Assembly: GCA_023242925.1 (NCBI GenBank) | Contig: CP096134.1 | Location: 930,001-994,000 of the forward strand | Direction: 5' to 3' | DNA from: Hyphomonadaceae bacterium JAD_PAG50586_4 | Lineage (GTDB): Bacteria; Pseudomonadota; Alphaproteobacteria; Caulobacterales; Aquidulcibacteraceae | DNA: 64,000 nt | Part shown: positions 8,881 to 18,285 of the stretch, piece after piece | Layout of the letters: each line of letters begins with the position of its first letter | Position numbering within the stretch: position 1 is the first letter of the stretch | The notes under the pieces: model-generated | Seen by the model: only the letters and a program-made list of their open reading frames with translations | The model's database searches: none | What the model was told of the DNA's origin: nothing | Program-made: the position numbers and the translations under genes

Positions 8881-10947
8881 ATGCGCCAGAATTTGCGCGC
8901 GGCTACGGCCGTTTTGGGAATCCTCGGATTGGCTGCCGCACCCGGTGTGCAAGCCGAAGAGGGCATGTGGACGTTCGACAATTTTCCCACCGAGCGCATG
9001 CAAAGCGAACTCGGTTGGGCGCCTGATCAGGCTTGGCTTGATCGTGTGATGGCGGGCACGGCGCGGTTGCCGGGGTGCTCTGCGTCCAATGTCAGTGCAA
9101 ATGGCTTGGTGCTGACCAACCATCATTGCGTGATCTCGTGCGTGACCGCACTCTCCACGGACGCCAGCAATTTCATCACCTACGGCTTCGGCGCGCGCAA
9201 TCACGCGGAAGAGCGCCAGTGTCCGAATATGAGCATGCAGGTGCTGCAGGGCATCAGCGACGTCACCGAGCGGATCAATGTAGCGACAGCAGGCGCGGCG
9301 GCTGAAGGTTTCGCGCGCGCGCGCGACGCGGAAGTTGCTCGCATCGAGGCGGAATGCACGCAAGGCGCACAGCGCTGCGAGGTGGTGGCGCTCTATCAAG
9401 GCGGCCGCTATGCGCTGCATCGCTTCAAGCGCTTCGACGATGTGCGCCTGGTGTTTGCCCCCGAGCACGGCATGGCGGCGTTCGGCGGCGATACGGACAA
9501 TTTCAACTTCCCGCGCTATGCGCTCGATTTCTCGCTGCTGCGACTTTACGAGAACGGCCGCCCCGCCGCGACGCCGAACCATTTGAATATGGATTTCAGC
9601 CCGCTCGAAGAGGGCGAGATCGTTCTGATCGCTGGAAACCCAGGCGGCACGTCGCGTGCGCGCACCAGCGCCGAGCTGGTCTTCGAACGCGATTTCAATT
9701 TGCCGTGGCAATTGGCGTCGCTCGCGGAAATCCGCACGCGCGTGGCGGCGTATGCCGCCCAAGGGCAGAACCAAGCGCGCATTGCCGCAAGCACGCTGCA
9801 GACGATTGGAAACGCGCACACCGTGCTATCGGGTCGTCGCCAAGCGCTGGCGAACGCCGAGGCCTTCGCGCGCATTACTGCGGGCGAGCAAGATCTGCAG
9901 CAGCGCGTGCGTCGAAACCGCGCCGCGCAGCGTGAAGTGGGTGACGCCTGGGGTGAAATCACGCGCGCGCAAACGAGCTATCGCGCGATGTTCTACCAAT
10001 ATCAATATCTCGAAGCGCGCGCGGGCGAGCGTTCGCTTCTGTTCGCCTGGGCCCGCGATATTGTGCGTGGCGCAGCCGAACGTACGAAGCCGGATGCGGA
10101 GCGCATGCGGCGTTTCACCGATGCGCGTCTGGCCAATGTGGTGCAGGGCATCAACGCCAATCGCCCGGTGACGCCCGAATTCGAAGAGATCCATCTTGCG
10201 TTTTGGCTCTCGCAATTGCGCGCGCAGCTCGCAGCAAACGATCCTGTGGTGCGCCGCGTTCTCGGGGATGAAACGCCGGAGGCGCTGGCGCAGCGCTTGT
10301 CGCGTTCGCGCTTGGCTGATCCGGCGTATCGTCGCCAATTGTGGGAAGGTGGCGCAGCGGCTGTAGCGGCGTCGGACGATCCCATGATCATCTTTGTGCG
10401 CGCTTGGGATGCGGACGCGCGCGCGGTGCGTGAGCGGTATGTGACACAGGTTGAAGGCCCGGTCGCGCGGGCGCAAGAGCGCATAGCGCGCGCCCGCTTC
10501 CGCGCCTTCGGGTTGGAGCATTATCCGGACGCCACCTTCAGCCCGCGCGTGTCCTATGGCCGAGTCGAGGGGTGGATGGAGCCGGATGGGCGCGTGACGC
10601 CGGCGTTCACGCGCGTAAGCGGGCTCTATGAGCGTGCGACGGGCCAAGCGCCGTTCGCTTTGAGCCAACGCTGGCTGGATGCGCGGGCGCGGATGGACGC
10701 GAACACGATCTACAACGTCTCGACCAGCAACGACGTGATCGGCGGCAATTCAGGTAGTCCGTTGCTTAATCGCGACGGCCGCGTGGTCGGCGTCGTGTTC
10801 GATGGCAATGTCCACTCGCTCGGCGGCGAATATTTCTACGACGGCGCGCTCAATCGCTCAGTGACGGTCTCCTCCAGCGCCATTCGCATGGCCCTGGGCG
10901 ACGTCTATGGCATGCGTGCCTTGCTTTCCGAGCTTGGCGGCGAATAG
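8881..10947 (+). CDS. S46 family serine dipeptidyl-peptidase
   Basis: A 688-residue exported protease of the DPP7/DPP11 family, which removes dipeptides from oligopeptide N-termini in the periplasm. The signal peptide ends near GVQAEEG. Catalytic residues are visible: His in TNHHCV (about 81-82), Asp in GGDTDNFNFPRY (about 204-206) and Ser in GGNSGSPLLN (about 624). Length is within the usual 680-730. ATG at 8881 has GGGGGCGAG just upstream; an in-frame start at 8815 would precede a non-signal sequence. It follows two lipoprotein genes on the same strand. Confidence 0.93.
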   Translation: MRQNLRAATAVLGILGLAAAPGVQAEEGMWTFDNFPTERMQSELGWAPDQAWLDRVMAGTARLPGCSASNVSANGLVLTNHHCVISCVTALSTDASNFITYGFGARNHAEERQCPNMSMQVLQGISDVTERINVATAGAAAEGFARARDAEVARIEAECTQGAQRCEVVALYQGGRYALHRFKRFDDVRLVFAPEHGMAAFGGDTDNFNFPRYALDFSLLRLYENGRPAATPNHLNMDFSPLEEGEIVLIAGNPGGTSRARTSAELVFERDFNLPWQLASLAEIRTRVAAYAAQGQNQARIAASTLQTIGNAHTVLSGRRQALANAEAFARITAGEQDLQQRVRRNRAAQREVGDAWGEITRAQTSYRAMFYQYQYLEARAGERSLLFAWARDIVRGAAERTKPDAERMRRFTDARLANVVQGINANRPVTPEFEEIHLAFWLSQLRAQLAANDPVVRRVLGDETPEALAQRLSRSRLADPAYRRQLWEGGAAAVAASDDPMIIFVRAWDADARAVRERYVTQVEGPVARAQERIARARFRAFGLEHYPDATFSPRVSYGRVEGWMEPDGRVTPAFTRVSGLYERATGQAPFALSQRWLDARARMDANTIYNVSTSNDVIGGNSGSPLLNRDGRVVGVVFDGNVHSLGGEYFYDGALNRSVTVSSSAIRMALGDVYGMRALLSELGGE

Positions 10948-11160
10948 GATGAGAGCACGAGCGGCTTCATTGGGGTGACGTTCGCCCGTGCTCTCGGGCC
11001 TTCGCGCGAGAGGTTGAGGGATTGGCGGTGCAATCGGGATGCGCCGCCAAATTCTCACGCGTCAGCCAACTTCTGATTTGCATGAGACTTCACGTTGTCG
11101 TGATCTTCAATTCGCGTGAGACGAACGCACATCGCCGCGCGTCTAACGAGGGAGGCTCGG

Positions 11161-11541
11161 ATGAGTGCGCGGAATATCCAGTACGCGATCGCTGCGGTGT
11201 TTTTCATTCTCGGCGGTTGGTGTTTGATCGCGCCGCAGAGTGTGATCGATTTGACCATCCGGCCGGACTATCGTCCGGACGATGCGATCGCACCGTTGTT
11301 GATCGGCTGCTTCGGCGCGCAGGCGTGTATTGCGGGCTTATTCGCGGCGTTCTCGATCTTCACGCGCGCGACGTTCCTCGCTTACGGGATCGGCGTGCTG
11401 CCGTTCTTCGGCTTCAATATCTATTTCTATTTCGTCGAGCCGGTATTCAACGAATTGATCCTGCTCGATGCCGCCGGCAACGCGATCTTTGTCGTGCTGT
11501 GTTTCCTCGGCTATCGCGAGCTCAGCCAAGCGCCGCGTTGA
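11161..11541 (+). CDS. Small integral membrane protein (126 aa)
   Basis: ATG at 11161 follows GGGAGG. Four hydrophobic segments are visible: [58 protein letters not shown] and [15 protein letters not shown]. It resembles small four-helix DUF-type membrane proteins of unknown role. The last 20 bp overlap the 3' end of the convergent esterase gene. The 213 bp upstream, after the S46 peptidase, hold no other gene that I can see. Confidence 0.75.
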   Translation: MSARNIQYAIAAVFFILGGWCLIAPQSVIDLTIRPDYRPDDAIAPLLIGCFGAQACIAGLFAAFSIFTRATFLAYGIGVLPFFGFNIYFYFVEPVFNELILLDAAGNAIFVVLCFLGYRELSQAPR

Positions 11542-12472
11542 GGAAGGCTGCCTGCTTCTGCAATGACGCGAACGTCTGCGCGCAGGGGAAGGCGATGAAG
11601 CCGTGGCAGGCGCCTGGATAGACATCGAGCTCCGCGCGATTGCCGGCGACGACCCAGCGGTCGTGCATGAAGAGCGTGTCGTCTAGTAACGCGTCGCGGG
11701 TCCCGATGGTGAAGAGCGCTGGGCAAAGCCCGCGTAGATTGGCGTAAAGCGGCGACAGGTGCGGCGCGCGGCGATCTTCGGGCCCAAGACCCGGCAGGAA
11801 CGCTTCGCCGAACTTTTCGATATCGACGGTGCGCAGGATCAGGCGTTCGGCGCCGAAGGCGCGCGCGCTGGGCGTCAAGCCAAGGTCGAAGACACCAAAT
11901 ACGAGGTTCGCCGCGTGGAACGGCGTTAGGCCATGCTTGTCGCGCAGGCGCAGCATGGTCTGCGCCGAGAGATGCGCGCCGGCGCTCTCGCCGCCGATGG
12001 CGAGCTTGGCGCCAAAATCGCTGAGGTGTTTCGCGGCCCAAAGTGCTGCGGCTTCGCAGTCGTCTGGCCCGGCCGGGTAGGGATTCTCCGGCGCCAGGCG
12101 ATACTCCACGCTGATAGCGGTGAGCTGCGTGTTGTCGGCGAAGTGCTCGAGCAAACGATCTTGTTGGTCGGCTGCGCCGAGCACGTGGCCGCCGCCGTGA
12201 AGGTGCAGATAGATGCCCCGCGATTTCTCGGGCGCCACCACGCGCAATTTGATCTTGCCGGCGGGGCCGTCGATCTCAACCCAGCGCGCGCGATCGGATT
12301 TTGCCGGCGCTGGAAACGCGCCTTCGCCGCGCGCCCGCGCATCGCGTACCTTCTGCGGGCCGACATCCCACCATTCGGCCATGCCGCTCATGGCGGCGAC
12401 AATGCCTTCGTTGACGCTGCGCGTTTCGGGCGGGATAGCGGCGTCGGAGAAGAGTGCGGGATCGAGTTTCAT
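11522..12472 (-). CDS. Alpha/beta hydrolase fold-3 esterase (HSL family)
   Basis: A 316-residue cytosolic esterase of the hormone-sensitive-lipase family. The oxyanion motif HGGGHVL, nucleophile motif GGESAG, catalytic Asp in GTRDALLDD and His in ACHGFI are all present. It should hydrolyse short acyl esters; the substrate is unknown. The start ATG overlaps the stop of the upstream EVE gene (ATGA), so the two are translationally coupled. The frame is open twelve codons further, but that part is the EVE gene end. Confidence 0.92.
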   Translation of the reverse strand: MKLDPALFSDAAIPPETRSVNEGIVAAMSGMAEWWDVGPQKVRDARARGEGAFPAPAKSDRARWVEIDGPAGKIKLRVVAPEKSRGIYLHLHGGGHVLGAADQQDRLLEHFADNTQLTAISVEYRLAPENPYPAGPDDCEAAALWAAKHLSDFGAKLAIGGESAGAHLSAQTMLRLRDKHGLTPFHAANLVFGVFDLGLTPSARAFGAERLILRTVDIEKFGEAFLPGLGPEDRRAPHLSPLYANLRGLCPALFTIGTRDALLDDTLFMHDRWVVAGNRAELDVYPGACHGFIAFPCAQTFASLQKQAAFLNAALG

Positions 12473-12876
12473 GATTTCAGCCCCGCCATCTTGCAAACCT
12501 TCTTCCACTCATCAGCCGTCACCGGCTGCACCGAGAGGCGCGAATTCTTGGCGAGCACCATCTCCGGCAATTCTGCCTTGATCGTCGCCAGAGTCACCGG
12601 CGTTTTCACCGGCTCTACAGCTTTGAAATCGACGCAGACGAAGGCGCCGGCCTTGTCCGTCGGGTCAGGATAAGCCTCTTTCACCACCTCGCTCACGCCA
12701 ACGATCTCCTTGCCCTCGTTGGAATGGTAGAAGAAGGCCTTGTCGCCCTTCTTCATGGCGTTGAGGTGGCTTTTGGCTTGGTGATTGCGCACGCCTGTCC
12801 AGGCATCGGCGCCCTTTTTCACATGCTGATCCCAGGACCACGTGTCCGGTTCGCTCTTGATTAGCCAATAGGCCAT
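12469..12876 (-). CDS. EVE domain-containing protein
   Basis: A 135-residue protein beginning [16 protein letters not shown], the classic EVE start, with [22 protein letters not shown] and ARNS-like [11 protein letters not shown] motifs. EVE domains form a PUA-like pocket that binds modified bases in RNA or DNA. The length equals free-standing EVE proteins. An internal ATG at 12876 with GCGGAG six bases upstream gives exactly this unit, but the same frame stays open upstream through a membrane-protein segment (12877-13341). Its stop overlaps the esterase start, suggesting an operon. Confidence 0.9.
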   Translation of the reverse strand: MAYWLIKSEPDTWSWDQHVKKGADAWTGVRNHQAKSHLNAMKKGDKAFFYHSNEGKEIVGVSEVVKEAYPDPTDKAGAFVCVDFKAVEPVKTPVTLATIKAELPEMVLAKNSRLSVQPVTADEWKKVCKMAGLKS

Positions 12877-13341
12877 GAGGGCTCCGCAATTTCGCGGACC
12901 GGAATGTAGCGGCGAGAGGCCGCGAGGCCAGCGCTTTCTAGCTGGGCTCCGGCGCCCGAAGCGCGCGCCGAAGAAGCCAGCCAGCGGAACGCACACCACC
13001 GCCGCGATGAGCATCCACATGGGATGCGGAATGAAAGCCAGATTGAGCGCCGTTGCGGCAAAGAGCAGGGCGCCGATCAACCAGCCGGCCCACACGCGCC
13101 CGGCGACTTTGGCTGCCACGAACGCGCCCAGACCGGCCGCGATAGTCCACACCAGCGGCAAGCCAAGCAAAGCTGGCAGCGGCGCTGTCTCGAGGTAGGC
13201 GCGCACGGCCTCCGGGTTCGTGACATTCAGCTCCGCGGGCGGCGGCCAGAGCTGGTGGTTGAGCATTTCGCCGCCGAAGACGACGCCAACGCCGATCGCC
13301 AGCCCCAAAACAATCCCGAAGATGATCTTGAGTATAGCCAA
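12877..13341 (-). CDS. Small membrane protein, in frame with the EVE gene (no stop between)
   Basis: From ATG at 13341 the frame encodes four hydrophobic helices: IIFGIVLGLAIGVGVVFGG, TIAAGLGAFVAAKVAG, GWLIGALLFAATALNLAF and MLIAAVVCVPLAGFFGA. It continues without a stop through an Arg/Pro-rich, non-domain-like linker into the EVE domain. Either this is a true membrane-EVE fusion of 290 residues, or a lost stop or small indel near 12935-12960 joins two genes; a shifted frame there ends quickly at PEPS-stop. I favour two genes, because the linker reads like intergenic sequence and contains a ribosome-binding site. Confidence 0.55.
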
Positions 13342-13456
13342 GTGCGCCTCCCGAATTCGCGCGAGAGGATTGTACCGTCACGGCGTCGCGTCAATGGCGC
13401 GCGGATGGCGACCCGGCTTGATCTAAGTGGCCCAGCCCCCGTACACCTCGCCCCGT

Positions 13457-14392
13457 ATGAATGCCGCGCTTGAAGCAGAAGGCCTGGTCAAGCGCTACGG
13501 CGCGCGTACCGCGGTCCAAGATATTTCGTTTAGCGTCCCGCAAGGGGCGATCTATGGCGTGCTCGGGCCGAACGGCGCGGGCAAATCCTCGACGTTGCGG
13601 ATGCTGGTGGGCGTTCTGCGCCCGACTGCCGGTCAGATCACGCTGATGGGCGGGCCGATTTCGCGCCAGACTTTGCAGCGGGTCGGCTATCTGCCGGAAG
13701 AGCGCGGCCTCTATCGTTCGATGAGCGCCCGCGGCGCGATTGCGTATCTCGCGCGCCTCAAGGGCACGCCGGCCAGTATCGCCTACAAGCGCGCCGATGC
13801 GCTGCTCGAAGCGCATGGCCTCGGCAAGGTGCGGCGCAAGAAAATCAAGACGCTGTCCAAAGGCATGGCGCAGAAAGTTCAAGTGCTGGCGTCGATCGCG
13901 CACGAGCCGGACTTCATCATTTTCGACGAACCTTTCTCCGGCCTCGATCCGGTGAACCAGCGCGTGCTCGAAGATACGATCCGCGCGCAGGCGGCAGCGG
14001 GGCGTACGATCCTGTTTTCCACCCACGTCATGGAGCATGCTGAGCGCCTTTGCGACCGTATTCTGTTGATCGCGCACGGGCAGAAAGCGTTCGAGGGCAC
14101 GGTGCCCGAAGCTTTGGCGCTCGCGCCGAGCGTGGCCATGCTGGAGACGGATGGCGATTTCGATCTCGCCGCCGCGCTCGGCCCGCGCGGCTTCAACATC
14201 GAGCTCGACGGCCAAGAGCACGGCAACAAGCGCTGGCGTGCGCACCTCGACAACAGCAAGGGCTCGCGCCAATTGCTGGCCGCCTGCGTGGAAGCCGGCG
14301 CGCCGCTCTCATTGTTCGAACCGGCGCGTGCAAGCTTGCACGAAGCGTTCGTGGCGCTCGTGGGCGATAAAGCCATGCCGGCGGCGGAGTAG
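13457..14392 (+). CDS. ABC transporter ATP-binding protein (NatA-like exporter)
   Basis: A 311-residue ATPase: Walker A GPNGAGKSS, Q-loop region RVGYLPEERGL, signature LSKGMAQKVQ, Walker B FIIFDEPFSGLDP and H-loop STHVMEHAE. The signature and C-terminal extension match NatA/YhaQ-type exporters paired with ABC-2 permeases. The next gene, 5 bp downstream, is that permease. ATG at 13457 is preferred to GTG at 13427 because homology begins at MNAALEAEGLVKRYG; no strong ribosome-binding site is seen, so translation may be leaderless. The exported substrate is unknown. Confidence 0.92.
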   Translation: MNAALEAEGLVKRYGARTAVQDISFSVPQGAIYGVLGPNGAGKSSTLRMLVGVLRPTAGQITLMGGPISRQTLQRVGYLPEERGLYRSMSARGAIAYLARLKGTPASIAYKRADALLEAHGLGKVRRKKIKTLSKGMAQKVQVLASIAHEPDFIIFDEPFSGLDPVNQRVLEDTIRAQAAAGRTILFSTHVMEHAERLCDRILLIAHGQKAFEGTVPEALALAPSVAMLETDGDFDLAAALGPRGFNIELDGQEHGNKRWRAHLDNSKGSRQLLAACVEAGAPLSLFEPARASLHEAFVALVGDKAMPAAE

Positions 14393-14397
14393 GGCGC

Positions 14398-15831
14398 ATG
14401 TCTCAGATACTTCTCGTCGCCCGCCGTGATTATCTCGCTTATGTCGGCGCCTGGGGCTTTTGGCTCTCGCTGATCACCGCGCCGCTGATCATCGCCATTT
14501 TGATGTTCGCGCCGATCTTCCTGGCGCGTGCAGAGCCGCCGCGTGTGCTGACGATCTTGGCTGAACGGGCTGAGGATGCGACCGCCGTTGCAAACGCGTT
14601 TGATACGATGGCGCTGGAGGACGCACGGCGCGAGGTGAGCGCGTATGTCGCCGCAGCCGCGCCCGCGATCGCCACTGACGCGATAGCCGCTTTCGACGCT
14701 GCGCCCAGCCGCGAAGCCGGCATCCAGGCGGCCCGCCACATCGTGTCGATGCGCGAGCCGCGCGCGCTGGGGGCGTTCCCTGCGCCTTCGCCGCGCTACA
14801 TCCTGATTGATCCGCCGGCCGCCGATGTTGAGGCGCTGCGGCCCTATCTCGACGCGCGCCAAACCTTGGCCGATGGCCGCACGCTTTATGGCGCGCTTAA
14901 TTTGCGGCGCGTCGAGGGCGCGCCACGGATTGAATATTGGAGCGTCAATCTCAGTCACGACGAGCCGTCGAACATTGCGCGCCGTGCGTTGCGACTCGAA
15001 ATGCAACGCGAAGCGTTGGTTGTGCAGGGTGTCGATCCGGCGGAGGCCGAACGGCTGCAGGCGCTTGACCCCAGCATCACGCAACTCGATCCGCGCCCCA
15101 GCGCCGGTACGGGCGAAGTCACATTGCGCCAGCGTGCGCCGAGTTTTGCGGCGTTGGCGCTGGCGTTTATTCTGTGGAGCGTTGTGTTCTCAGTCGCGAA
15201 TATGCTGCTGACCGGCGTGATCGAGGAGAAGTCGAACAAGATTCTCGACACGTTGCTGACAAGCGTTTCGCCGCTGCAAATGCTGATCGGCAAACTTCTC
15301 GGTGTCGCCGGCGTCAGCGCCACACTCTTCCTGTTTTGGGGCGCTCTGGGCGGGACGTTGCTGTCGATGGCGGCGACCAGTATGGCGGATTCATTTGTCG
15401 GCCAGATCGCGGCGGCGTTCCTGGAGCCGCGCTTGATCGCCGCGTTCGCGATCGGCTTTGTCGCCGGCTATCTCATGTACGGCGCGATCTTCTTGGCGCT
15501 TGGTTCACTGTGCGAGTCGATCCAGGAGGCGCAAACCTTGCTCGGCCCCGTAGCGCTCGTGCTGGCGATGCCGATGATGTTGATCACACCTGCGCTCGAT
15601 AACCCCAACGCGCCGATCATTGAGATGGCGTCCTGGGTGCCGATCTTCACGCCGTTCCTGTTATTGATCCGCGCACCCGCAGGATTGCCATGGATCGAAA
15701 TCGCCGGCATGGGGGCGATGATGTTCGCCGCCGTGATCGTGATCCTGCTGCTCGCCGCGCAAATCTTCCGCGCCGGCGTCGTCAACCAGCTCAGCGTTTC
15801 GACTTTGTTCGGGCGTAAGGCAAAAGGGTAG
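14398..15831 (+). CDS. ABC-2 type permease (NatB-like)
   Basis: A 477-residue membrane subunit. One helix at the N-terminus (LSLITAPLIIAILMFAPIFL) is followed by a large extracytoplasmic domain of about 230 residues, then five to six helices (ALALAFILWSVVFSVANML, LFLFWGALGGTLLSMAA, FAIGFVAGYLMYGAIFLAL, VALVLAMPMMLITPAL, MGAMMFAAVIVILLLAA). The motif TGVIEEKSNKILDTLLTSVSP is typical of NatB/YhaP permeases. It sits 5 bp after the ATPase gene, forming a two-gene exporter. Confidence 0.92.
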   Translation: MSQILLVARRDYLAYVGAWGFWLSLITAPLIIAILMFAPIFLARAEPPRVLTILAERAEDATAVANAFDTMALEDARREVSAYVAAAAPAIATDAIAAFDAAPSREAGIQAARHIVSMREPRALGAFPAPSPRYILIDPPAADVEALRPYLDARQTLADGRTLYGALNLRRVEGAPRIEYWSVNLSHDEPSNIARRALRLEMQREALVVQGVDPAEAERLQALDPSITQLDPRPSAGTGEVTLRQRAPSFAALALAFILWSVVFSVANMLLTGVIEEKSNKILDTLLTSVSPLQMLIGKLLGVAGVSATLFLFWGALGGTLLSMAATSMADSFVGQIAAAFLEPRLIAAFAIGFVAGYLMYGAIFLALGSLCESIQEAQTLLGPVALVLAMPMMLITPALDNPNAPIIEMASWVPIFTPFLLLIRAPAGLPWIEIAGMGAMMFAAVIVILLLAAQIFRAGVVNQLSVSTLFGRKAKG

Positions 15832-15884
15832 TTCCGCCCTTCGGCATAGCGTAAGAGCGAAGCGCCTCCCGGAGGGGAATAGAT

Positions 15885-17243
15885 ATGCGCACGCTCATTC
15901 TCGCGTCTTCGCTTGCTCTCGTCGGCGGCGCGACGGTCGCGCCGCCGACGCCCATCAATGCGCCGATCCGCGCCGATAGCGTGGCGCTCTCGCAGGAAAT
16001 GGATTTCGAGGGCGATGTGTTGGTGCTCGCCTTCTCCGGCGGCGGCGCGCGGGCGGCGGCGTTTTCCTTGGGCGCGTTGCAAGGCTTGCGCGATACGCAG
16101 GATACTGATGGGCGACCGTTGCTGGAGCGCGTGCGTCTGATCAGCTCCGTGTCGGGCGGTTCGATTACGGCCGCGTATTTTGGTCAGCATGGCGCAGCAG
16201 GGCTGGAAACGTTTCGCGCCGCTTATCTCGACAAGGATTGGGCCGGCGAATTGCATGTGAGCCCGTATTCGCCGCTGAATTGGGCGGCCGCCTCGCGGGG
16301 CGGCGTGAACGATGAACGCTTGCTGGCCGATTGGCTGGATCGCGAAGTGTTCGCGCACGGCTTGGTGCGTGATGTGTGGAACGAGAACGGCGTGCGCGTG
16401 TGGCTGAACGCGACTGATCTTTATAACGGTACGACGTTCGCGTTCACGCCGCTCTACTTTGACGCGCTGTGCTCGGAGTTGGGCTCCGTGCGCATTGCCG
16501 ACGCGGTGGCGGCGTCGATGGCGGTGCCGGTTGTGTTTCAGCCGGTGCTGGCAGCGCCTTATCCAGCGCATTGCACGCCCGCGAATGTGTGGAGCGCGAG
16601 CGCGTTGGCTGATCGCGATGAATATGCGCTGGTGCGGCGCACAGCGCAGGCGTTTGCGGCGTATCGCGATCCGGCGCAGCAAAGCTATTTGCATCTGGTC
16701 GATGGCGGCCTGCTCGACAATCTTGGACTGACATCGCTCACACTCGCGCGCGAGACGGCGGGGACGCCGTATGGGCCGCTCTCGCCACGTGCGGCGGTGC
16801 GTGTCGATCGCATGATATTTTTGGTCATCAATGCGGAGAAGGTGCGTTCGTCCGCGTGGCAGCTTTCGCCGGAGGGACCGAACGGGGTGCAGGTGGTGGA
16901 TGCGTTGAGCGATATCATCATCGAATCGCCCAATCGCAGCGCCTACGATTCATTCCGCATGCTTGTCGCCGATTGGGAGCGCGATTTGCGCGCCTATCGC
17001 TGCGGCTTATCCAGAGAGGAGGTGCGGCGCTTGCGGGGCGATCTTGTCGGCTGGGATTGCGCGGACGTGCATTTTGATTTGGACATGGTCTCGTTCAGCG
17101 ATTTCGACGCAGCCACGCGCGAACAATTGGGCCAAACGCCGACGCGCGTAACGGTGACGCGCGAACAAACCGACGCGCTGATTGCGGCAGGGGCGCGCGG
17201 TGTGCGCGAAAATCCCGCTGTGCAGGCGTTGGCGCGGCGTTGA
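15885..17243 (+). CDS. Patatin-like phospholipase
   Basis: A 452-residue protein with an N-terminal signal-like segment, so probably periplasmic or membrane-attached. Patatin motifs in order: oxyanion-hole loop SGGGARAAAF (about residue 50), nucleophile SVSGGS (about 90) and catalytic Asp in VDGGLLDN (about 272). These define a Ser-Asp dyad lipid acyl hydrolase. GGAGGGG eight bases upstream fixes the ATG at 15885. It lies 53 bp after the ABC permease, so read-through from that operon is possible. Lipid specificity cannot be judged. Confidence 0.9.
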   Translation: MRTLILASSLALVGGATVAPPTPINAPIRADSVALSQEMDFEGDVLVLAFSGGGARAAAFSLGALQGLRDTQDTDGRPLLERVRLISSVSGGSITAAYFGQHGAAGLETFRAAYLDKDWAGELHVSPYSPLNWAAASRGGVNDERLLADWLDREVFAHGLVRDVWNENGVRVWLNATDLYNGTTFAFTPLYFDALCSELGSVRIADAVAASMAVPVVFQPVLAAPYPAHCTPANVWSASALADRDEYALVRRTAQAFAAYRDPAQQSYLHLVDGGLLDNLGLTSLTLARETAGTPYGPLSPRAAVRVDRMIFLVINAEKVRSSAWQLSPEGPNGVQVVDALSDIIIESPNRSAYDSFRMLVADWERDLRAYRCGLSREEVRRLRGDLVGWDCADVHFDLDMVSFSDFDAATREQLGQTPTRVTVTREQTDALIAAGARGVRENPAVQALARR

Positions 17244-17247
17244 TCGT

Positions 17248-17800
17248 TTAGACTAGCGCACGGTCAATCAGCACGGCGAGGAAAAGTGCGGGCCCGTTGT
17301 GTGCGGTCCAGGCGTGGCTTGTGCCGCGTTGGATGACGATCTGGCCGGGCTTCAAGCGCGTTTCACTGTCGTCGAGAATGAGCGAGGCTTCGCCGCTGAT
17401 CAGGCAGATGATGTCGATCGAGATCCGTTTGGTGCATCGCCGGATGGCGATCCTGATCGCGCAAATGACCTGCGGCCCCAAATTGTGTGAAGCGTTCGCG
17501 CGCGGCGGCCTTGATCAGCTCCGGCGGCGCGCCGGGCGGTGTCGGCTCGATCACGAACCAGCGCACTTTCACTCTGCCGCTGGAAGGTGACAGGATCGGC
17601 ACGCTCTCGCCGCGATCGTGGGTATCTTTTGCGTTGAGTTTTTCGCCGATCGCTTCGTGCCAAATTTCATAGAGCCCGCCCAAACCCGGCGCGCCGATTT
17701 CGCCCGAGGGCGGGCCATCGACAATGACAAGCGATCGGCCGTCGGCGTCTTCGCCAGTGATCACGCGACGCATGGCGTCCTCGAAGGCGGGATGGCTCAT
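17248..17800 (-). pseudogene. Cupin domain protein, apparent single-base frameshift
   Basis: From ATG at 17800 the frame reads through GGLYEIWHEAIGEKLNA and VRWFVIEPTPPG to DRHPAMHQT, the first cupin metal-site strand. It then breaks at about 17424-17428. One base over it continues IDIICLISGEASLILDD and PGQIVIQRGTSHAWTAHNG, the second cupin motif, to the end. One extra base explains the break; corrected, the protein is about 183 residues. Cupins of this type are often small-molecule isomerases or sensors. The start lies one base from the apaG stop, so the two genes are probably an operon. Confidence 0.78.
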
Positions 17801-17801
17801 C

Positions 17802-18197
17802 TCAATTCACCATTTTCGCGTTGTGTGGGGAGTCGAGTGCAAACAGAGGCACGGCGATGTCGAAGCTGCCGCCGTCGCCGATGCGCGTCATCGAATAGGC
17901 GCCCATCATCACGCCCGATGGCGCGCCGAGCGGGGCGGCGCTCGTGTAGCGAAAGCGCTCGCCGGGGCGCAGTGTCGGTTGCTTGCCAACGACGCCTTCA
18001 CCGCGCACTTCCTGCGTGTGGCCGTTTTCGTCGGTGATGCGCCAGAAGCGCGAGACGAGCCTTACTGTGTCTTCCGAGCGGTTTTCGATCTCGATCGTGT
18101 AGGCCCAGACATAGCGATTTTCCTCCGGCTTGGATTCATCCGCCAAAAATTGCGGCTCGACCCGCACCACCAGTCCCGATGTTTCTTGTTCGTACAT
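17802..18197 (-). CDS. apaG: ApaG domain protein
   Basis: A 131-residue protein close to the usual 125. It begins VRVEPQFLADES, continues YVWAYTIEIENRSEDTVRL and has the Gly-rich GVVGKQPTLRPGERFRYTS loop and GAPSGVMMGAYSM, all typical of ApaG, a fibronectin-III-like fold linked to nucleotide-polyphosphate and cobalt/magnesium phenotypes in enterobacteria. The chosen ATG at 18197 matches the family start; the frame is open upstream but overlaps the divergent dcd gene. Confidence 0.93.
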   Translation of the reverse strand: MYEQETSGLVVRVEPQFLADESKPEENRYVWAYTIEIENRSEDTVRLVSRFWRITDENGHTQEVRGEGVVGKQPTLRPGERFRYTSAAPLGAPSGVMMGAYSMTRIGDGGSFDIAVPLFALDSPHNAKMVN

Positions 18198-18285
18198 GGA
18201 CGCTGTTCTAGCCGAGGCGGGGGCGCTGGACAAAGGGCGCTCTCCAGGCCAGCTAGGGCGTCCGTTGGGGCAATCGAGGATTATC

